Positions 51,362-60,470 of a DNA stretch of 64,000 nucleotides are shown here, one piece after another (position 1 is the stretch's first letter; the number at the start of each line of letters is the position of its first letter). Source of the DNA: WHTK01 sp965197795 (GTDB taxonomy: Bacteria > Chloroflexota > Dehalococcoidia > DSTF01 > WHTK01); assembly GCA_965197795.1 (NCBI GenBank), contig OZ240228.1, positions 1,860,001-1,924,000 of the forward strand, given 5' to 3'. Below the pieces are notes generated by a model. That model saw only the letters and a list, made by a program, of their open reading frames with translations, had not been told where the DNA came from and searched no databases. The position numbers were made by a program, and so were the translations under genes.

Positions 51362-52939
51362 ATGGCCGCGAACGTTGAGGTCAAGGGACCGGTCGAGGGC
51401 AGATTCGCCGAGATCGTGACGCCGGAAGCGCTCGAATTCCTCGGCGCGCTGCACCGGCGGTTCGACGCGACTCGCAAGGAGCTGCTCGAAGCGCGTGCCG
51501 CGCGACAGGCACGCTTCGACGCCGGCGAGAACCCCGACTTCCTGCCCGAGACGCAGAGCGTCCGCGACGACGACTCCTGGCGGGTCGCTCCAGCGCCGGA
51601 AGACTTGCAGGACCGCCGCGTCGAGATCACCGGCCCCACCGACCGTCGCATGGTGATCAACGCGCTGAATTGCGGCGCCCGCGTCTTCATGGCCGACTTC
51701 GAGGACGCCAACACGCCCACCTGGGACAACATGGTCGACGGACACGTCAACCTCAAAGACGCGGTCCGGCGCGAGATCCGCTTCGAACGCGAGGACGGCC
51801 GCGTCTACGAGCTCAACGAGGAGATCGCGACGCTGCTGGTGCGGCCGCGCGGCTGGCACCTAATCGAGCGCCACATCGAGGTCGACGGCGAGCCGATCTC
51901 GGGCAGCCTGTTCGACTTCGGCCTCTACTTCTTCCACAACGCGAAGGAGCTGCTATCGCGCGGCAGCGGGCCGTACTACTACCTGGCGAAGCTCGAAAGC
52001 TACCTGGAAGCGCGACTCTGGAACGACGTGTTCACGTTCTCGGAGGAGTACCTCGGGGTGCCGTACGGGTCGATCAAGGCCACCGTGCTGATCGAAACGA
52101 TCCTCGGCGCCTTCGAGGTCGAGGAGATCCTCTACGAGCTGCGCGACCACTCGGCGGGATGCAACGCCGGGCGTTGGGACTACATCTTCAGCGTCAACAA
52201 GAAGTTCCAATCGCGCAGAGACCTGCTAATGCCGGACCGGGCCCAGATCACGATGACGGCGCCCTTCATGCGCGCCTACACGGAGCTGCTGGTCAAGACG
52301 TGCCACAAGCGTGGCGCGCACGCCATCGGCGGCATGGCGGCGTTCGTCCCCAGCCGCCGCGACGCCGACGTCAACGCCGTCGCGATGTCGCGCGTCAAGG
52401 AAGACAAGCAGCGTGAGGCCAACGACGGTTTCGACGGCACCTGGGTGGCCCACCCCGACCTCGTTTCGGTCGCGATGGAGGAGTTCGACGCTGTCCTCGG
52501 CGCGAAGAAGAACCAGGTCGAACGCCAGCGGCCGGAGGTCGACGTCAAGGCCGCCGACCTGATCGCCTTCGATAAGACGGGCGGCAACATCACCGAGGCG
52601 GGGCTGCGCCAGAACATCAGCGTGGGCATGCAGTACATCGAGTCGTGGCTGCGCGGCGTCGGCGCCGCGGCGATCTTCAACCTGATGGAGGACGCGGCGA
52701 CGGCGGAGATATCGCGCTCGCAGATCTGGCAGTGGCTGCACAACGCGGCCAAGCTGGACGACGGCCGAGCCATCACGCCGGAGCTGGTCCAACAGATCAC
52801 GGACGAGGAGCTGGCCAAGCTGCCGGCGGAGGAAGAGGGCCGCCGCTTCATCGAGGCGCGCCAGGTCTTCGAGCAGGTGTCGCTGGCCGACGAGTTCGTG
52901 GACTTCCTGACGCTGCCGGCCTACGAGCTGGTGGATTAG
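51362..52939 (+). CDS. aceB: Malate synthase A
   Basis: A 525-residue malate synthase condensing glyoxylate with acetyl-CoA to malate. Motifs are VFMADFEDANTPTWDNMVDG, LVRPRGWHLIERHIEVDGEP, IKATVLIETILGAFEVEEIL, HSAGCNAGRWDYIFS, and MTAPFMRAYTELLVKTCHKRGAHAIGGMAAF. The catalytic Arg and Asp regions are intact. The ATG has AGGAGG upstream. Isocitrate lyase is not in the window, so glyoxylate may come from another source. Confidence 0.95.
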   Translation: MAANVEVKGPVEGRFAEIVTPEALEFLGALHRRFDATRKELLEARAARQARFDAGENPDFLPETQSVRDDDSWRVAPAPEDLQDRRVEITGPTDRRMVINALNCGARVFMADFEDANTPTWDNMVDGHVNLKDAVRREIRFEREDGRVYELNEEIATLLVRPRGWHLIERHIEVDGEPISGSLFDFGLYFFHNAKELLSRGSGPYYYLAKLESYLEARLWNDVFTFSEEYLGVPYGSIKATVLIETILGAFEVEEILYELRDHSAGCNAGRWDYIFSVNKKFQSRRDLLMPDRAQITMTAPFMRAYTELLVKTCHKRGAHAIGGMAAFVPSRRDADVNAVAMSRVKEDKQREANDGFDGTWVAHPDLVSVAMEEFDAVLGAKKNQVERQRPEVDVKAADLIAFDKTGGNITEAGLRQNISVGMQYIESWLRGVGAAAIFNLMEDAATAEISRSQIWQWLHNAAKLDDGRAITPELVQQITDEELAKLPAEEEGRRFIEARQVFEQVSLADEFVDFLTLPAYELVD

Positions 52940-52970
52940 GCGTTGGACCGGCTGAGCGCGCCCAGACGTC

Positions 52971-53008
52971 TGCATTGCATTTAGCCTCAAATGCATTACA
53001 CTTAGCCT
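52971..53008. promoter_or_regulatory. Direct-repeat operator ahead of a toxin-antitoxin-like pair
   Basis: Two 17-base copies of TGCATTNCANTTAGCCT lie at 52971-52987 and 52992-53008, a period of 21 bases or two helical turns. Between them, TGCATTT and AAATGCA form a 7-base inverted repeat around AGCCTC (52976-52995). This is the pattern bound by ribbon-helix-helix repressors. Confidence 0.55.
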
Positions 53009-53040
53009 ATCGTGTCTGATCCTGGTTTCGAGGACTTTCA

Positions 53041-53295
53041 GTGGGACTTCGAGACGAGCGTCACACGCGCTGGAGGGGTCTACGTCCGTCCATCGTCCAC
53101 GCCGTGGTCACCGGCGAGCCGAAGGCTTACGCGAATCGCCAGGGCCGCAGAGGAACGCACATGGTGATCGGCCCCGACAGGCGAGGACGGTTCTGGACGT
53201 TAATCATGCTGCGGGCGCGCAACAACCGCTGGCGGCTCATCACGGGCTGGCCCAGCAAGCCTAGCGAAATCGCCCGATATCGGGAGGCGAAGTGA
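53041..53295 (+). CDS. Putative small toxin-like protein of a toxin-antitoxin pair
   Basis: An 84-residue basic protein (LRPSIVHAVVTGEPKAYANR, GPDRRGRFWTLIMLRARNNR, LITGWPSKPSEIARYREAK) whose pattern resembles small RelE/BrnT-like toxins, without a firm family match. The GTG at 53041 has GAGG upstream. An in-frame alternative from GTG 53012 would need one added base near 53061. Its stop overlaps the next gene by 4 bases. Confidence 0.5.
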   Translation: MGLRDERHTRWRGLRPSIVHAVVTGEPKAYANRQGRRGTHMVIGPDRRGRFWTLIMLRARNNRWRLITGWPSKPSEIARYREAK

Positions 53296-53609
53296 TGACG
53301 GAAGAAGGCAACAGGGAAGAGGAAAAGCTGGCGAAGTTATATGAGGAGCACGCCGGCGACCTATCACTCTGGGAGACCAAGCCTCGAAAGATTCGAATCC
53401 GCCGGGGCGGACCGTCGCACACATTTTCCGTCCGCTTCGCGCCAGAGGAGATGGAACTTCTTCAGTCGGCAGCGGACGAGCGCGGTGTCACAATTTCAGA
53501 ACTGATCAGAGAGGCGGCCCTCTCTGCCGCCAAGGATGAGCGCGCCGCCACCGTCGAAGAAGTCAGACGAAAGACGCGCGACCTGGCAAGGACGGTAGGC
53601 CGCCTCTAA
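53292..53609 (+). CDS. Putative antitoxin with ribbon-helix-helix-like domain
   Basis: A 105-residue acidic/basic protein. The segment SHTFSVRFAPEEMELLQSA followed by DERGVTISELIREAALSAA is the strand-helix-helix pattern of ribbon-helix-helix repressors. The rest is a charged helix. It overlaps the preceding gene by 4 bases. Together with the direct-repeat operator upstream, a self-regulated toxin-antitoxin module is a reasonable model (inference), though the order toxin-first is the less common one. Confidence 0.65.
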   Translation: MMTEEGNREEEKLAKLYEEHAGDLSLWETKPRKIRIRRGGPSHTFSVRFAPEEMELLQSAADERGVTISELIREAALSAAKDERAATVEEVRRKTRDLARTVGRL

Positions 53610-53666
53610 ATTCTCGCGAGTCAACTGAGATTTGGACTCTACAGCTCCGCGAAGAGCTCTCTCCGA

Positions 53667-54641
53667 TTAACCCTGCGCCTTCACTAGCAATCGCATCATC
53701 CCGTCGAGCGCATCGAGGTAAGGCGTCTCGGTCTGGGTGACGCGGGCGAGCTCGACGACTGCGCTGACGATCGCGTCGACCTCCATCGGGCGTCCCAGCT
53801 CGAGGTCCTGCAGCATCGAGGTCTTGTGCTCCCCGACTTCGGCGGCGCCGTTGAGCCGGGCGTCGACGTCGACGGCCATCTTCTCGCCCAGCGCCTCGGC
53901 CACGGCTTGCACCTCAAGCATGACGTCGCGCGCGAAGGTCCGCGTGGCGGGCTCGCCGCAGATCTGCGCCAGCGTGGCGCGAGTCAGGGCGCTAAGCGGG
54001 TTGAGCGCAACGTTGCCCCAGAGCTTGACCCAGATCTCGCCGCGAATGCGGTTGCGCAGCGGCGCGCGCAGGCCCGCGTCGATCAGCGCCTTGGCCAGCG
54101 CGGCGGCGCGTTCGGAGCGGCTGCCGTCCGGCTCACCGAGGCTGAAGCGGTTGTCGTCGGTGTGGCGGACGACGCCGGGGGCCTCGATCTCGCAGGCCGG
54201 GTAGACGACGCAGCCGATGACGCGCTCAGGGCCGATGGCGTCCCAGATGCGGCCGCCGGGGTCGACGGTCTCCAGCCTGCGTCCTGCGTTCGGGCCCTCG
54301 GTGCCGTAGAAATACCACCACGGCACGCCGTTCTGCGCCGTGACGACGGCCGTCTCGGGTCCGAGCAGCGGCGTGATCGCGTCCAGCGCCGGTGGGATCG
54401 AGTGCGCCTTGACGGCGAGGACGACGTAGTCCTGCGGTCCGGCCTCGCGCGTGTCGGCGCAGACGGTCGGGTGCGTGACGATCTCGGTGCCGTCGGCTTC
54501 GATGAGGCGCAGGCCGTCGCGCTGCATCGCTTCGAGGTGCGGGCCACGTGCGACCAGCGTGACGTCGACGTCACCTTTCGCGGTGAGCAGCGCACCCATG
54601 TAGCCGCCGATCGCGCCAGCGCCAAAGATCGCTAAACGCAC
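53667..54641 (-). CDS. 2-dehydropantoate 2-reductase family protein
   Basis: A 324-residue PanE/ApbA-type reductase: LAIFGAGAIGGYMGALL (NADPH motif), VTLVARGPHLEAMQRDGL, VVLAVKAHSIPPALDAITP, VVTAQNGVPWWYF, KLWGNVALNPLSALT and HKTSMLQDLELGRPMEVDAI. The late Lys/Asn/Ser/Glu set expected for catalysis is present. With panB and panC at 39-41 kb it could complete pantoate synthesis, but the family also has other substrates. Start GTG 54641 matches the family start. Confidence 0.88.
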   Translation of the reverse strand: MRLAIFGAGAIGGYMGALLTAKGDVDVTLVARGPHLEAMQRDGLRLIEADGTEIVTHPTVCADTREAGPQDYVVLAVKAHSIPPALDAITPLLGPETAVVTAQNGVPWWYFYGTEGPNAGRRLETVDPGGRIWDAIGPERVIGCVVYPACEIEAPGVVRHTDDNRFSLGEPDGSRSERAAALAKALIDAGLRAPLRNRIRGEIWVKLWGNVALNPLSALTRATLAQICGEPATRTFARDVMLEVQAVAEALGEKMAVDVDARLNGAAEVGEHKTSMLQDLELGRPMEVDAIVSAVVELARVTQTETPYLDALDGMMRLLVKAQG

Positions 54642-54834
54642 CGCCTGCTCCAAACGAGCCCGCGAGGCTGCGCATCGCTCTCGCGCTGCTCCGCCTCTTT
54701 TTGTGTAAGTGAACTGGGGGGACACCCCCCAGGACCCCCGCGCATGCCCGTTCGACTTTGCTCAGGATGCAACTGCGCCCCAGCCACCCCTGCTCGCCTC
54801 ATCGGATCGCCGTGTCGAAGAGCCTTGAAGCCCT

Positions 54835-56337
54835 TCAGCCCAGCCCCAGCTTCTCCGCCAGGCCGATGCGCTGGACCTTGCCCGTGGCGCCCTTCGGGAT
54901 GTCTTCCAGAATGATGATGTGCTTCGGCGTCTTGAAGTCCGCCAGGTGCTTGGAGGCGTGCTCGCGCAGCTCTTTCTCGTCGGCTGAAGCGCCTTCGGAC
55001 AGGACGACCGCCGCCGCGACCTCCTCGCCGAGACGCTCGTGCGGCACCGCGAACGCGACCGCTTGCGCCACGGCCGGGTGCTCCAACAGCACCTCGTCGA
55101 CCTCGCGCGGGCTGACCTTCTCGCCGCCGCGGTTGATGATCTCCTTGAGGCGGCCGGTCAGGAAGAGATAGCCGTCTTCATCCTGATAGCCCTGGTCGCC
55201 GGTGCGGAACCAGCCGTCCGTGAAGGACGACTCGTTGGCCTCCGGGTTGTTCTCGTAGCCGGACGTGACGTTGCCGCCCTTGATCACGATCTCACCGGTC
55301 GCGCCCTGGTCGAGCAGCGTGCCGGCGTCGTCCATGATCGCGACCTCGACGCCGGCGCCGACGCCGACAGCGCCGGGCTTGCGCTGGCCCGGAGGCAGCT
55401 GGTTGGTGGCCATCTGGTGCGAGGCTTCCGTCATGCCGTAAGCCTCGATAACGGGCGCACCGAAGGTCTCCTCCAGCTCCGCCATCACGGTCGGCGGCAG
55501 TGAGGCGGAGGATGACCGGATGAAGCGCAGTTTGGTGCGATCCACGGTCTCCTTCTGTCGCCCGGCGCGGCTGAGCACGAGCTGGTGCATCGTCGGCACC
55601 GCCGTGTACCACGTCGGCGAAGCCTCTTCCAGCCAGCCGAAGAAGCGAAACGCATCGAAGCCCGGCGAAGCGACCACCGACGCGCCGGCGCTCAACGAGG
55701 CCAGCAGCGCCCCTATGAGGCCGTGGATGTGAAACAGCGGCATGACATTGAGGCAGCGATCCTCCGGCGTCAGCGCCAGTGATTCGCGGATGTTCCCAGC
55801 CGAGACGACGAGATTGCGTTGCATCAAGGGCACGAGCTTGGGACGCGCCGTTGTCCCGGAAGTGTGCAGCACGAGCGCCACGTCGTCGGGCTCGGCGTAG
55901 GTCGGCGCCACCGGTGTGATATCGGCTCCGTCCTGCTGCAGAGAGTAGCTTCCGAGGCGTCCATCCAGCGTGAGACGCAGCACGTCCGGGCCGGCGGCGG
56001 CGTGGGCGGCCGGCGAGTCATCCGCCAGCGTGATCAGTGCCTTGGCTTTGAGGTCGTCCATGTAGAAGCGGAACTCGTCCTCGCGATACGCCTGGTTCAG
56101 AGGAGCGGCCGTAGCGCAGGCCGCAACGGCGAGGAAGGAGACCGCGGCCTCCGGCCCGTTGGGCAGGACGACCGCGACGCGGTCGTTGCGGCCGATGCCG
56201 AGCGCGTTTAGCTGACCCGCCAGGTGAGCGACCTGCTGCCGCAGCTCGGCGTACGTTACGGTCGCCCCAGCCGGCTCGATGATCGCCGGCGCCGCGTCCT
56301 GACCTTGGCCTAACAATTCGAAGACGTTTGTAGCCAT
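54835..56337 (-). CDS. AMP-dependent acyl-CoA synthetase
   Basis: A 500-residue adenylate-forming ligase. Motifs are LVLHTSGTTARPKLVPL (P-loop), VIEAYGMTEASHQMA, FRTGDQGYQDEDGYLFLTGR and KEIINRGGEKVSPREVDEVL, and the catalytic Lys in KGATGKVQRIGLAEKL. It activates a carboxylic acid as the CoA thioester. Resemblance to oxalyl-CoA/FadD-like short ligases is seen, but the substrate is not settled. ATG 56337 is chosen (MATNVFELLGQGQDAAPA). Confidence 0.9.
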   Translation of the reverse strand: MATNVFELLGQGQDAAPAIIEPAGATVTYAELRQQVAHLAGQLNALGIGRNDRVAVVLPNGPEAAVSFLAVAACATAAPLNQAYREDEFRFYMDDLKAKALITLADDSPAAHAAAGPDVLRLTLDGRLGSYSLQQDGADITPVAPTYAEPDDVALVLHTSGTTARPKLVPLMQRNLVVSAGNIRESLALTPEDRCLNVMPLFHIHGLIGALLASLSAGASVVASPGFDAFRFFGWLEEASPTWYTAVPTMHQLVLSRAGRQKETVDRTKLRFIRSSSASLPPTVMAELEETFGAPVIEAYGMTEASHQMATNQLPPGQRKPGAVGVGAGVEVAIMDDAGTLLDQGATGEIVIKGGNVTSGYENNPEANESSFTDGWFRTGDQGYQDEDGYLFLTGRLKEIINRGGEKVSPREVDEVLLEHPAVAQAVAFAVPHERLGEEVAAAVVLSEGASADEKELREHASKHLADFKTPKHIIILEDIPKGATGKVQRIGLAEKLGLG

Positions 56338-56522
56338 TTCTGCCCCTATTCTCACTCGATCCGGTGTCGGCGATCATAGCCGGTCGAGCCCCTCTCCCGC
56401 GAGGCGTCGTCAGGACGGTCTCGGCTCACCCTCGGCACGCGGCCCGTCCGCAGCGGGTTAGACTTAAGCCGCTCTAGAAGGAAGCGGTCTTTGTTCCTGT
56501 TCCCGGCGGCTTTCGTTTGAAG

Positions 56523-57953
56523 ATGCTGCGCCCTTTCCAGGGCATGACCCATGACGAGGTCAGGGTGCTCGTGGTCCTCGGTGCGGGCGCCTTCATGCTG
56601 GCCAGCACCTACACCAGCATCAACGTCGCCCTACCTCAAATCCAGGACGAGTTCGGCGTCAGCCTTTCTATTCTCAAGTGGGTCTCGATCATCGGCGCCA
56701 TCATGGTAGCGAGCCTATCGCTGAGCTTCGGCCGCGTCGGCGACCTGCTAGGCCGACGCCGCGTCTACCAGACGGGCATGCTGATCTACAGCATCGGTGC
56801 CGGGCTGACGGCGTTGTCGCTGTCGTTCGAGCAGCTGATGGGCTCGCGCATCTTCATGGCAACCGGTCTGGCGATGGCGAACCCGTTGGCCGGCGCCATC
56901 ATCGCGGGGACGGTTGCCCAGGAGCGACGCGGGCAAGCCATCGGCCTGTTCGCTTCGTTTCAGGCAGCCGGAATGCTGATCGGGCCTTCCTTCGGCGGCC
57001 TGATCCTCGACCTGGCAAGCTGGCGGGCGATCTTCGTCGCCTACATGGCAATCGGGGCGGGGCTGTGCCTGGCGCAAGCTGCATTTCTCAAGGGCCCAGA
57101 AGAGCGACGGAAGGAGCAGTTCGACTACCTCGGCGCGTTTCTGCTTGTAGTCGGCTATCCGGCGCTTCTGGTTGGCTTCACCCTGGGACCTGACTACGGG
57201 TGGGATTCTCCGGGAACCCTCGCCAGCTTTGGCGTGGCTGCCGTTGGGCTAGCAGCCTTTACAGTCCGCGAGCTGAAGTTCGACAAGCCGATATTCCACT
57301 TCCGCTTCTTCCGCAGTCCGACCTTCGCCATCGCGATATTCACGCTGGCCGTGGCGTCCTTCGTGCAGAACCCCGTGACCTTTTTCACTCCCGTTTACCT
57401 CCAGAGGGTCCTCAGCGTTGACCCGCTGACCGTCGGCCTCGTGATGATGGCGCTGCCGATCTCGACGTTGATCGCGGGGCCCATCGGCGGCGGCCTTTCA
57501 GACCGGCACAATCCCTGGTCGGTGGCCGCGGTAGGCGGCCTGCTTTCCCTGGTTGCGGTGGTGATCTATTCACGCCTCGGTGTGGAAGCACCGTTGATTA
57601 TTGTCTCCGTGGCGCTGGTATTCGTCGGACTGGGCGCCGGCTTCTTCCGTCCGGCTAACCAGGTCGCCGTCTACGCGCAGGCCGATCGGCGTGACTACGG
57701 CGCGCTGGCGGCGATGCTGGTACTGCTGCAGAGCCTGGCAGGTACGTTCGGCACCACGATCGCGGTGGCAATCAACGAGAGCCGGGCAGCGGCTGACGAC
57801 GCACGTAGCTTCACGGAGGGGCAGCAGCTCGCGTTCTCGACTCTGATCCCGCTGCTCATCGTTTCGATAGTCGTGTCGCTGTTCGCGCGTTCGCTGGGCC
57901 GGCCGTCGAAGCGAGGCGAAGCCGAGACGGTCGAGTCCGCGTCCGAGCGTTGA
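56523..57953 (+). CDS. MFS transporter, DHA2 (14-helix) type
   Basis: A 476-residue transporter. The first helices carry YTSINVALPQIQDEFGVSLSI and FGRVGDLLGRRRVYQTGM, the classic DHA2 motif A. Motif C-like segments (AAGMLIGPSFGGLILDLAS) show an export orientation. About 14 hydrophobic segments are visible. The substrate is probably a drug or metabolite. A TTG two codons upstream is an alternative start. It is divergent from the acyl-CoA synthetase gene. Confidence 0.9.
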   Translation: MLRPFQGMTHDEVRVLVVLGAGAFMLASTYTSINVALPQIQDEFGVSLSILKWVSIIGAIMVASLSLSFGRVGDLLGRRRVYQTGMLIYSIGAGLTALSLSFEQLMGSRIFMATGLAMANPLAGAIIAGTVAQERRGQAIGLFASFQAAGMLIGPSFGGLILDLASWRAIFVAYMAIGAGLCLAQAAFLKGPEERRKEQFDYLGAFLLVVGYPALLVGFTLGPDYGWDSPGTLASFGVAAVGLAAFTVRELKFDKPIFHFRFFRSPTFAIAIFTLAVASFVQNPVTFFTPVYLQRVLSVDPLTVGLVMMALPISTLIAGPIGGGLSDRHNPWSVAAVGGLLSLVAVVIYSRLGVEAPLIIVSVALVFVGLGAGFFRPANQVAVYAQADRRDYGALAAMLVLLQSLAGTFGTTIAVAINESRAAADDARSFTEGQQLAFSTLIPLLIVSIVVSLFARSLGRPSKRGEAETVESASER

Positions 57954-58015
57954 GGCTGATAACGCGTTGACACGCGGCGAGACGCCTGCCGATGATCGCG
58001 ATCGCGGAGGCAGCA

Positions 58016-59644
58016 ATGACTAACGGGCGCAGCGCAGATTGGGAGACGATGGTCGGTGCCGAGAGCATCGATGGCGTCTGGGCGCCGAACCGCGGGCCGG
58101 TCTACGGCACGAAGTACGCCGCTGCCACCGACCAGCCGCTCGCGACGATGCAGGCGATGGAGGCGATGCGCAAGGGCGGCAACGCCGCCGACGCGATCAT
58201 CGCCGCGTCTGCCGTCAACCTCGTGACGAAGCCGTACTACACACAACTAGGTGGCGACGCGTTCTCGCTGATCTGGCGACGGACGGACGGCAGCGTCGAC
58301 GCGCTAAACGCCGGCGGCCGCGCCCCGATGCAAGCGACGCCGGAGCGCTTCGCGGATGGCATTCCCGACGCCGGGCCGCTGACCAACACGGTGCCCAGCG
58401 TCGTCGACGGCATCCTCGAGCTGCATACGCGCTACGCGACGTTGTCGATCGACACGCTGCTGGCGCCGGCCATCCGGCTCTGCGAGGAAGGCTTCGCCGT
58501 GCCGATGCGTCTCAACGGGGCGATGCACATCCTGCAGGAGCTCAAGGGTCGCGAGTTCGACGAGATAAAGCGCATCTTCCTCAAAGACGGTGATCCTTAC
58601 GCGCCCGGTGACGTGTTGCGCCAGCCAGAGCTGGCCAGGACGCTGCAACGCTTGGCCGAGGACGGGCGCGAGGGCTTCTATGAGGGCGAGACGGCGGAGC
58701 AGATCACGAAAGTGATGGCGGACTTCGGCGGGCTGCTGGCTCCGGAAGACCTGCGGGAGCCGCAGGCGCACTGGCAAGACCCGATCTCGACCACGTTCGG
58801 CGGCTGCACGGTGCACGAGCAGCCTTTGCCTTCCCAGGGCATCGTCCTGCTGCTGGCGCTGAACATCGTCGAGAACTTCCCTCTGGCGGATTGGGGCGCG
58901 GCCAGTCCCGATGCGCTGCACGTCATGATCGAGGCGACGCGCCTCGCCTTCGCCGACAGCCGCCGCTACTCCGCCGACCCGGACTTCGAGACGGTACCGC
59001 TGGAAGAGCTGCTGTCGAAGCAACACGGTAAGCGGCAGGCGGCGCGCATCGACATGCAGCGCGCGCGACAGCCCGTCGCGGCGTCGTTGGGCTCTGACAC
59101 CACGGAGTTCGTGGCTGGCGACCAGGACATGGCGATCGCCTTCATTCAGACCGTCTTCTCCGGCTGGGGCAGCAAGTTCATGGTCCCCGGAGCCGGCATC
59201 CTGATGACGGACCGCCTGCGCGGGTTCAGCCTCGATCCGTCGGCCGCAAACCGGTTGGTCCCCGGCAAACGAACGGTGCACACGCTGAACACGTTCATGG
59301 CGCTGCGAGAGGACGGCAGCCTGGCGCTGGCGGGCGGCACGCCGGGACGCGATTTCCAGGTCCAGAACAACCTGCAGACCCTGGTCGGTAACCTGATCTG
59401 GGGACTCGACCCGCAGCAGGCCGTGGACATGCCCCGCTTCGTGACAAACGGGGACCAGGTGGCGATGGAGGGCCGTTTCCCAGACGGCGTTTTCGACGAT
59501 CTCAGGGCGCGCGGTCATGACCTGATCAAGTTGGCGGACTGGGACGCCGGCGTCGCGCGCACGCAGGTCATCGCCGGTCTGCCAAACGGCGGTTGGGCCG
59601 TGGCGTCAGACCTGCGCGGCGACGGCATAGCGCTGGCCGTTTAG
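58016..59644 (+). CDS. Gamma-glutamyltransferase family protein
   Basis: A 542-residue Ntn-hydrolase precursor. The Thr nucleophile region is DTTEFVAGDQDMAIAF, where self-cleavage would give large and small subunits. Supporting motifs are GGNAADAIIAASAVNLV, GGDAFSLI, TNTVPSVVDGILELH, LPSQGIVLLLALNIVE and GTPGRDFQVQNNLQTL. There is no clear signal peptide, unlike periplasmic E. coli GGT. The GGAGG just before ATG 58016 decides the start. Glutathione or another gamma-glutamyl amide would be the substrate by family. Confidence 0.9.
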   Translation: MTNGRSADWETMVGAESIDGVWAPNRGPVYGTKYAAATDQPLATMQAMEAMRKGGNAADAIIAASAVNLVTKPYYTQLGGDAFSLIWRRTDGSVDALNAGGRAPMQATPERFADGIPDAGPLTNTVPSVVDGILELHTRYATLSIDTLLAPAIRLCEEGFAVPMRLNGAMHILQELKGREFDEIKRIFLKDGDPYAPGDVLRQPELARTLQRLAEDGREGFYEGETAEQITKVMADFGGLLAPEDLREPQAHWQDPISTTFGGCTVHEQPLPSQGIVLLLALNIVENFPLADWGAASPDALHVMIEATRLAFADSRRYSADPDFETVPLEELLSKQHGKRQAARIDMQRARQPVAASLGSDTTEFVAGDQDMAIAFIQTVFSGWGSKFMVPGAGILMTDRLRGFSLDPSAANRLVPGKRTVHTLNTFMALREDGSLALAGGTPGRDFQVQNNLQTLVGNLIWGLDPQQAVDMPRFVTNGDQVAMEGRFPDGVFDDLRARGHDLIKLADWDAGVARTQVIAGLPNGGWAVASDLRGDGIALAV

Positions 59645-59654
59645 GGAAGACGCC

Positions 59655-60197
59655 TCAGGGCTGAGGCGACGTCACCGCGTCCGACAGGAGGATCGTCACC
59701 GTGTCGCCGGGCCGCACGACGCCGGTCTCGAGCACGGTGCCGAGGATGCCGCGACGGCCGAAGGCCTGTTTGACGAAGTACTGCCCCACCTGAGGCCCAT
59801 ACGTCTCGGAGATCTCCTGTGCGGCGTTGATACAGGGGTCATTACTGCCTGAAACCAGCAGCCTGGCGCCCGAGGGCAATTCCAAAACGCTGCCTTCTGG
59901 GACATCCATCAGCTTTACGCCGGAAAGGCGCAGGTTCTCGCCCATCGCACCCAGCGCGAACGGCGGGTTGACGCCCATGTCGGCGCAGAGTTCGGCAACC
60001 TCCTCGTTTGAGACGGCGGACCACTGGCGGTAGTTGGGCTGTTGCCCGCCGTCGCGTGTCCTGCGGAACTCGGCTTCGTGGCGGTCGCCGACGAGGCCGT
60101 ACGGGCCGAGGAACGCCTCGTCCTGCGGCGCTTTCGCGACGCGCACGCCCGGGACGCTTATGCAGACGGCCTCGACTGTTGCAGTAAATGTCATCAT
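59655..60197 (-). CDS. MOSC domain protein
   Basis: A 180-residue MOSC domain, related to the C-terminal part of molybdenum cofactor sulfurase and to YiiM proteins. It has VSVAKAPQ-type start (ISVPGVRVAKAPQDEAF), GDRHEAEFRR, the cysteine-containing LLVSGSNDPCINAAQEI and a C-terminal RPGDTVTIL. The conserved Cys suggests sulfur or Moco binding. It converges on the gamma-glutamyltransferase gene with a gap of 10 bases. Confidence 0.88.
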   Translation of the reverse strand: MMTFTATVEAVCISVPGVRVAKAPQDEAFLGPYGLVGDRHEAEFRRTRDGGQQPNYRQWSAVSNEEVAELCADMGVNPPFALGAMGENLRLSGVKLMDVPEGSVLELPSGARLLVSGSNDPCINAAQEISETYGPQVGQYFVKQAFGRRGILGTVLETGVVRPGDTVTILLSDAVTSPQP

Positions 60198-60251
60198 GGC
60201 ACTATCCCGTGATCCGGGTGGCCCACGAGCCACCCGGAAGGAGTGCTCAGT

Positions 60252-60419
60252 CTAACCGATCTCGCTCTGAGCGCGGGTCGGCAGCTCGAAGGCCTGTCCC
60301 CGGTATGCAGCGCCGCCCTGCGGCGTCCAGACGGCCGCCACACCGAGCGCTTCGGCGCGACGGATCGTATCGACGAGTTTCCGAGGGCCTCGATTCGAGA
60401 GTTGGACACCGATCGTCAT
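60252..60419 (-). pseudogene. N-terminal remnant of an LLM-class flavin-dependent oxidoreductase
   Basis: From ATG 60419, MTIGVQLSNRGPRKLVDTIR and AEALGVAAVWTPQGG match the first 40-50 residues of luciferase-like monooxygenases. The frame stops at 60252 after only 55 residues, where a complete protein would have about 300. The sequence downstream belongs to the MOSC gene region, so the rest is deleted and not merely frameshifted. A flavin reductase gene lies just upstream on the same strand, a fitting former partner. Confidence 0.7.
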
Positions 60420-60470
60420 TGAGAATAGCCAGGCGTGCTGAAGCGCGGCAGCCTCATGCCTGTGATGCAA

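Noticed and set aside
58304..59518. Long minus-strand open frame opposite gamma-glutamyltransferase
   Set aside because: Antisense shadow; its Arg/His/Gln-rich translation has no motif.
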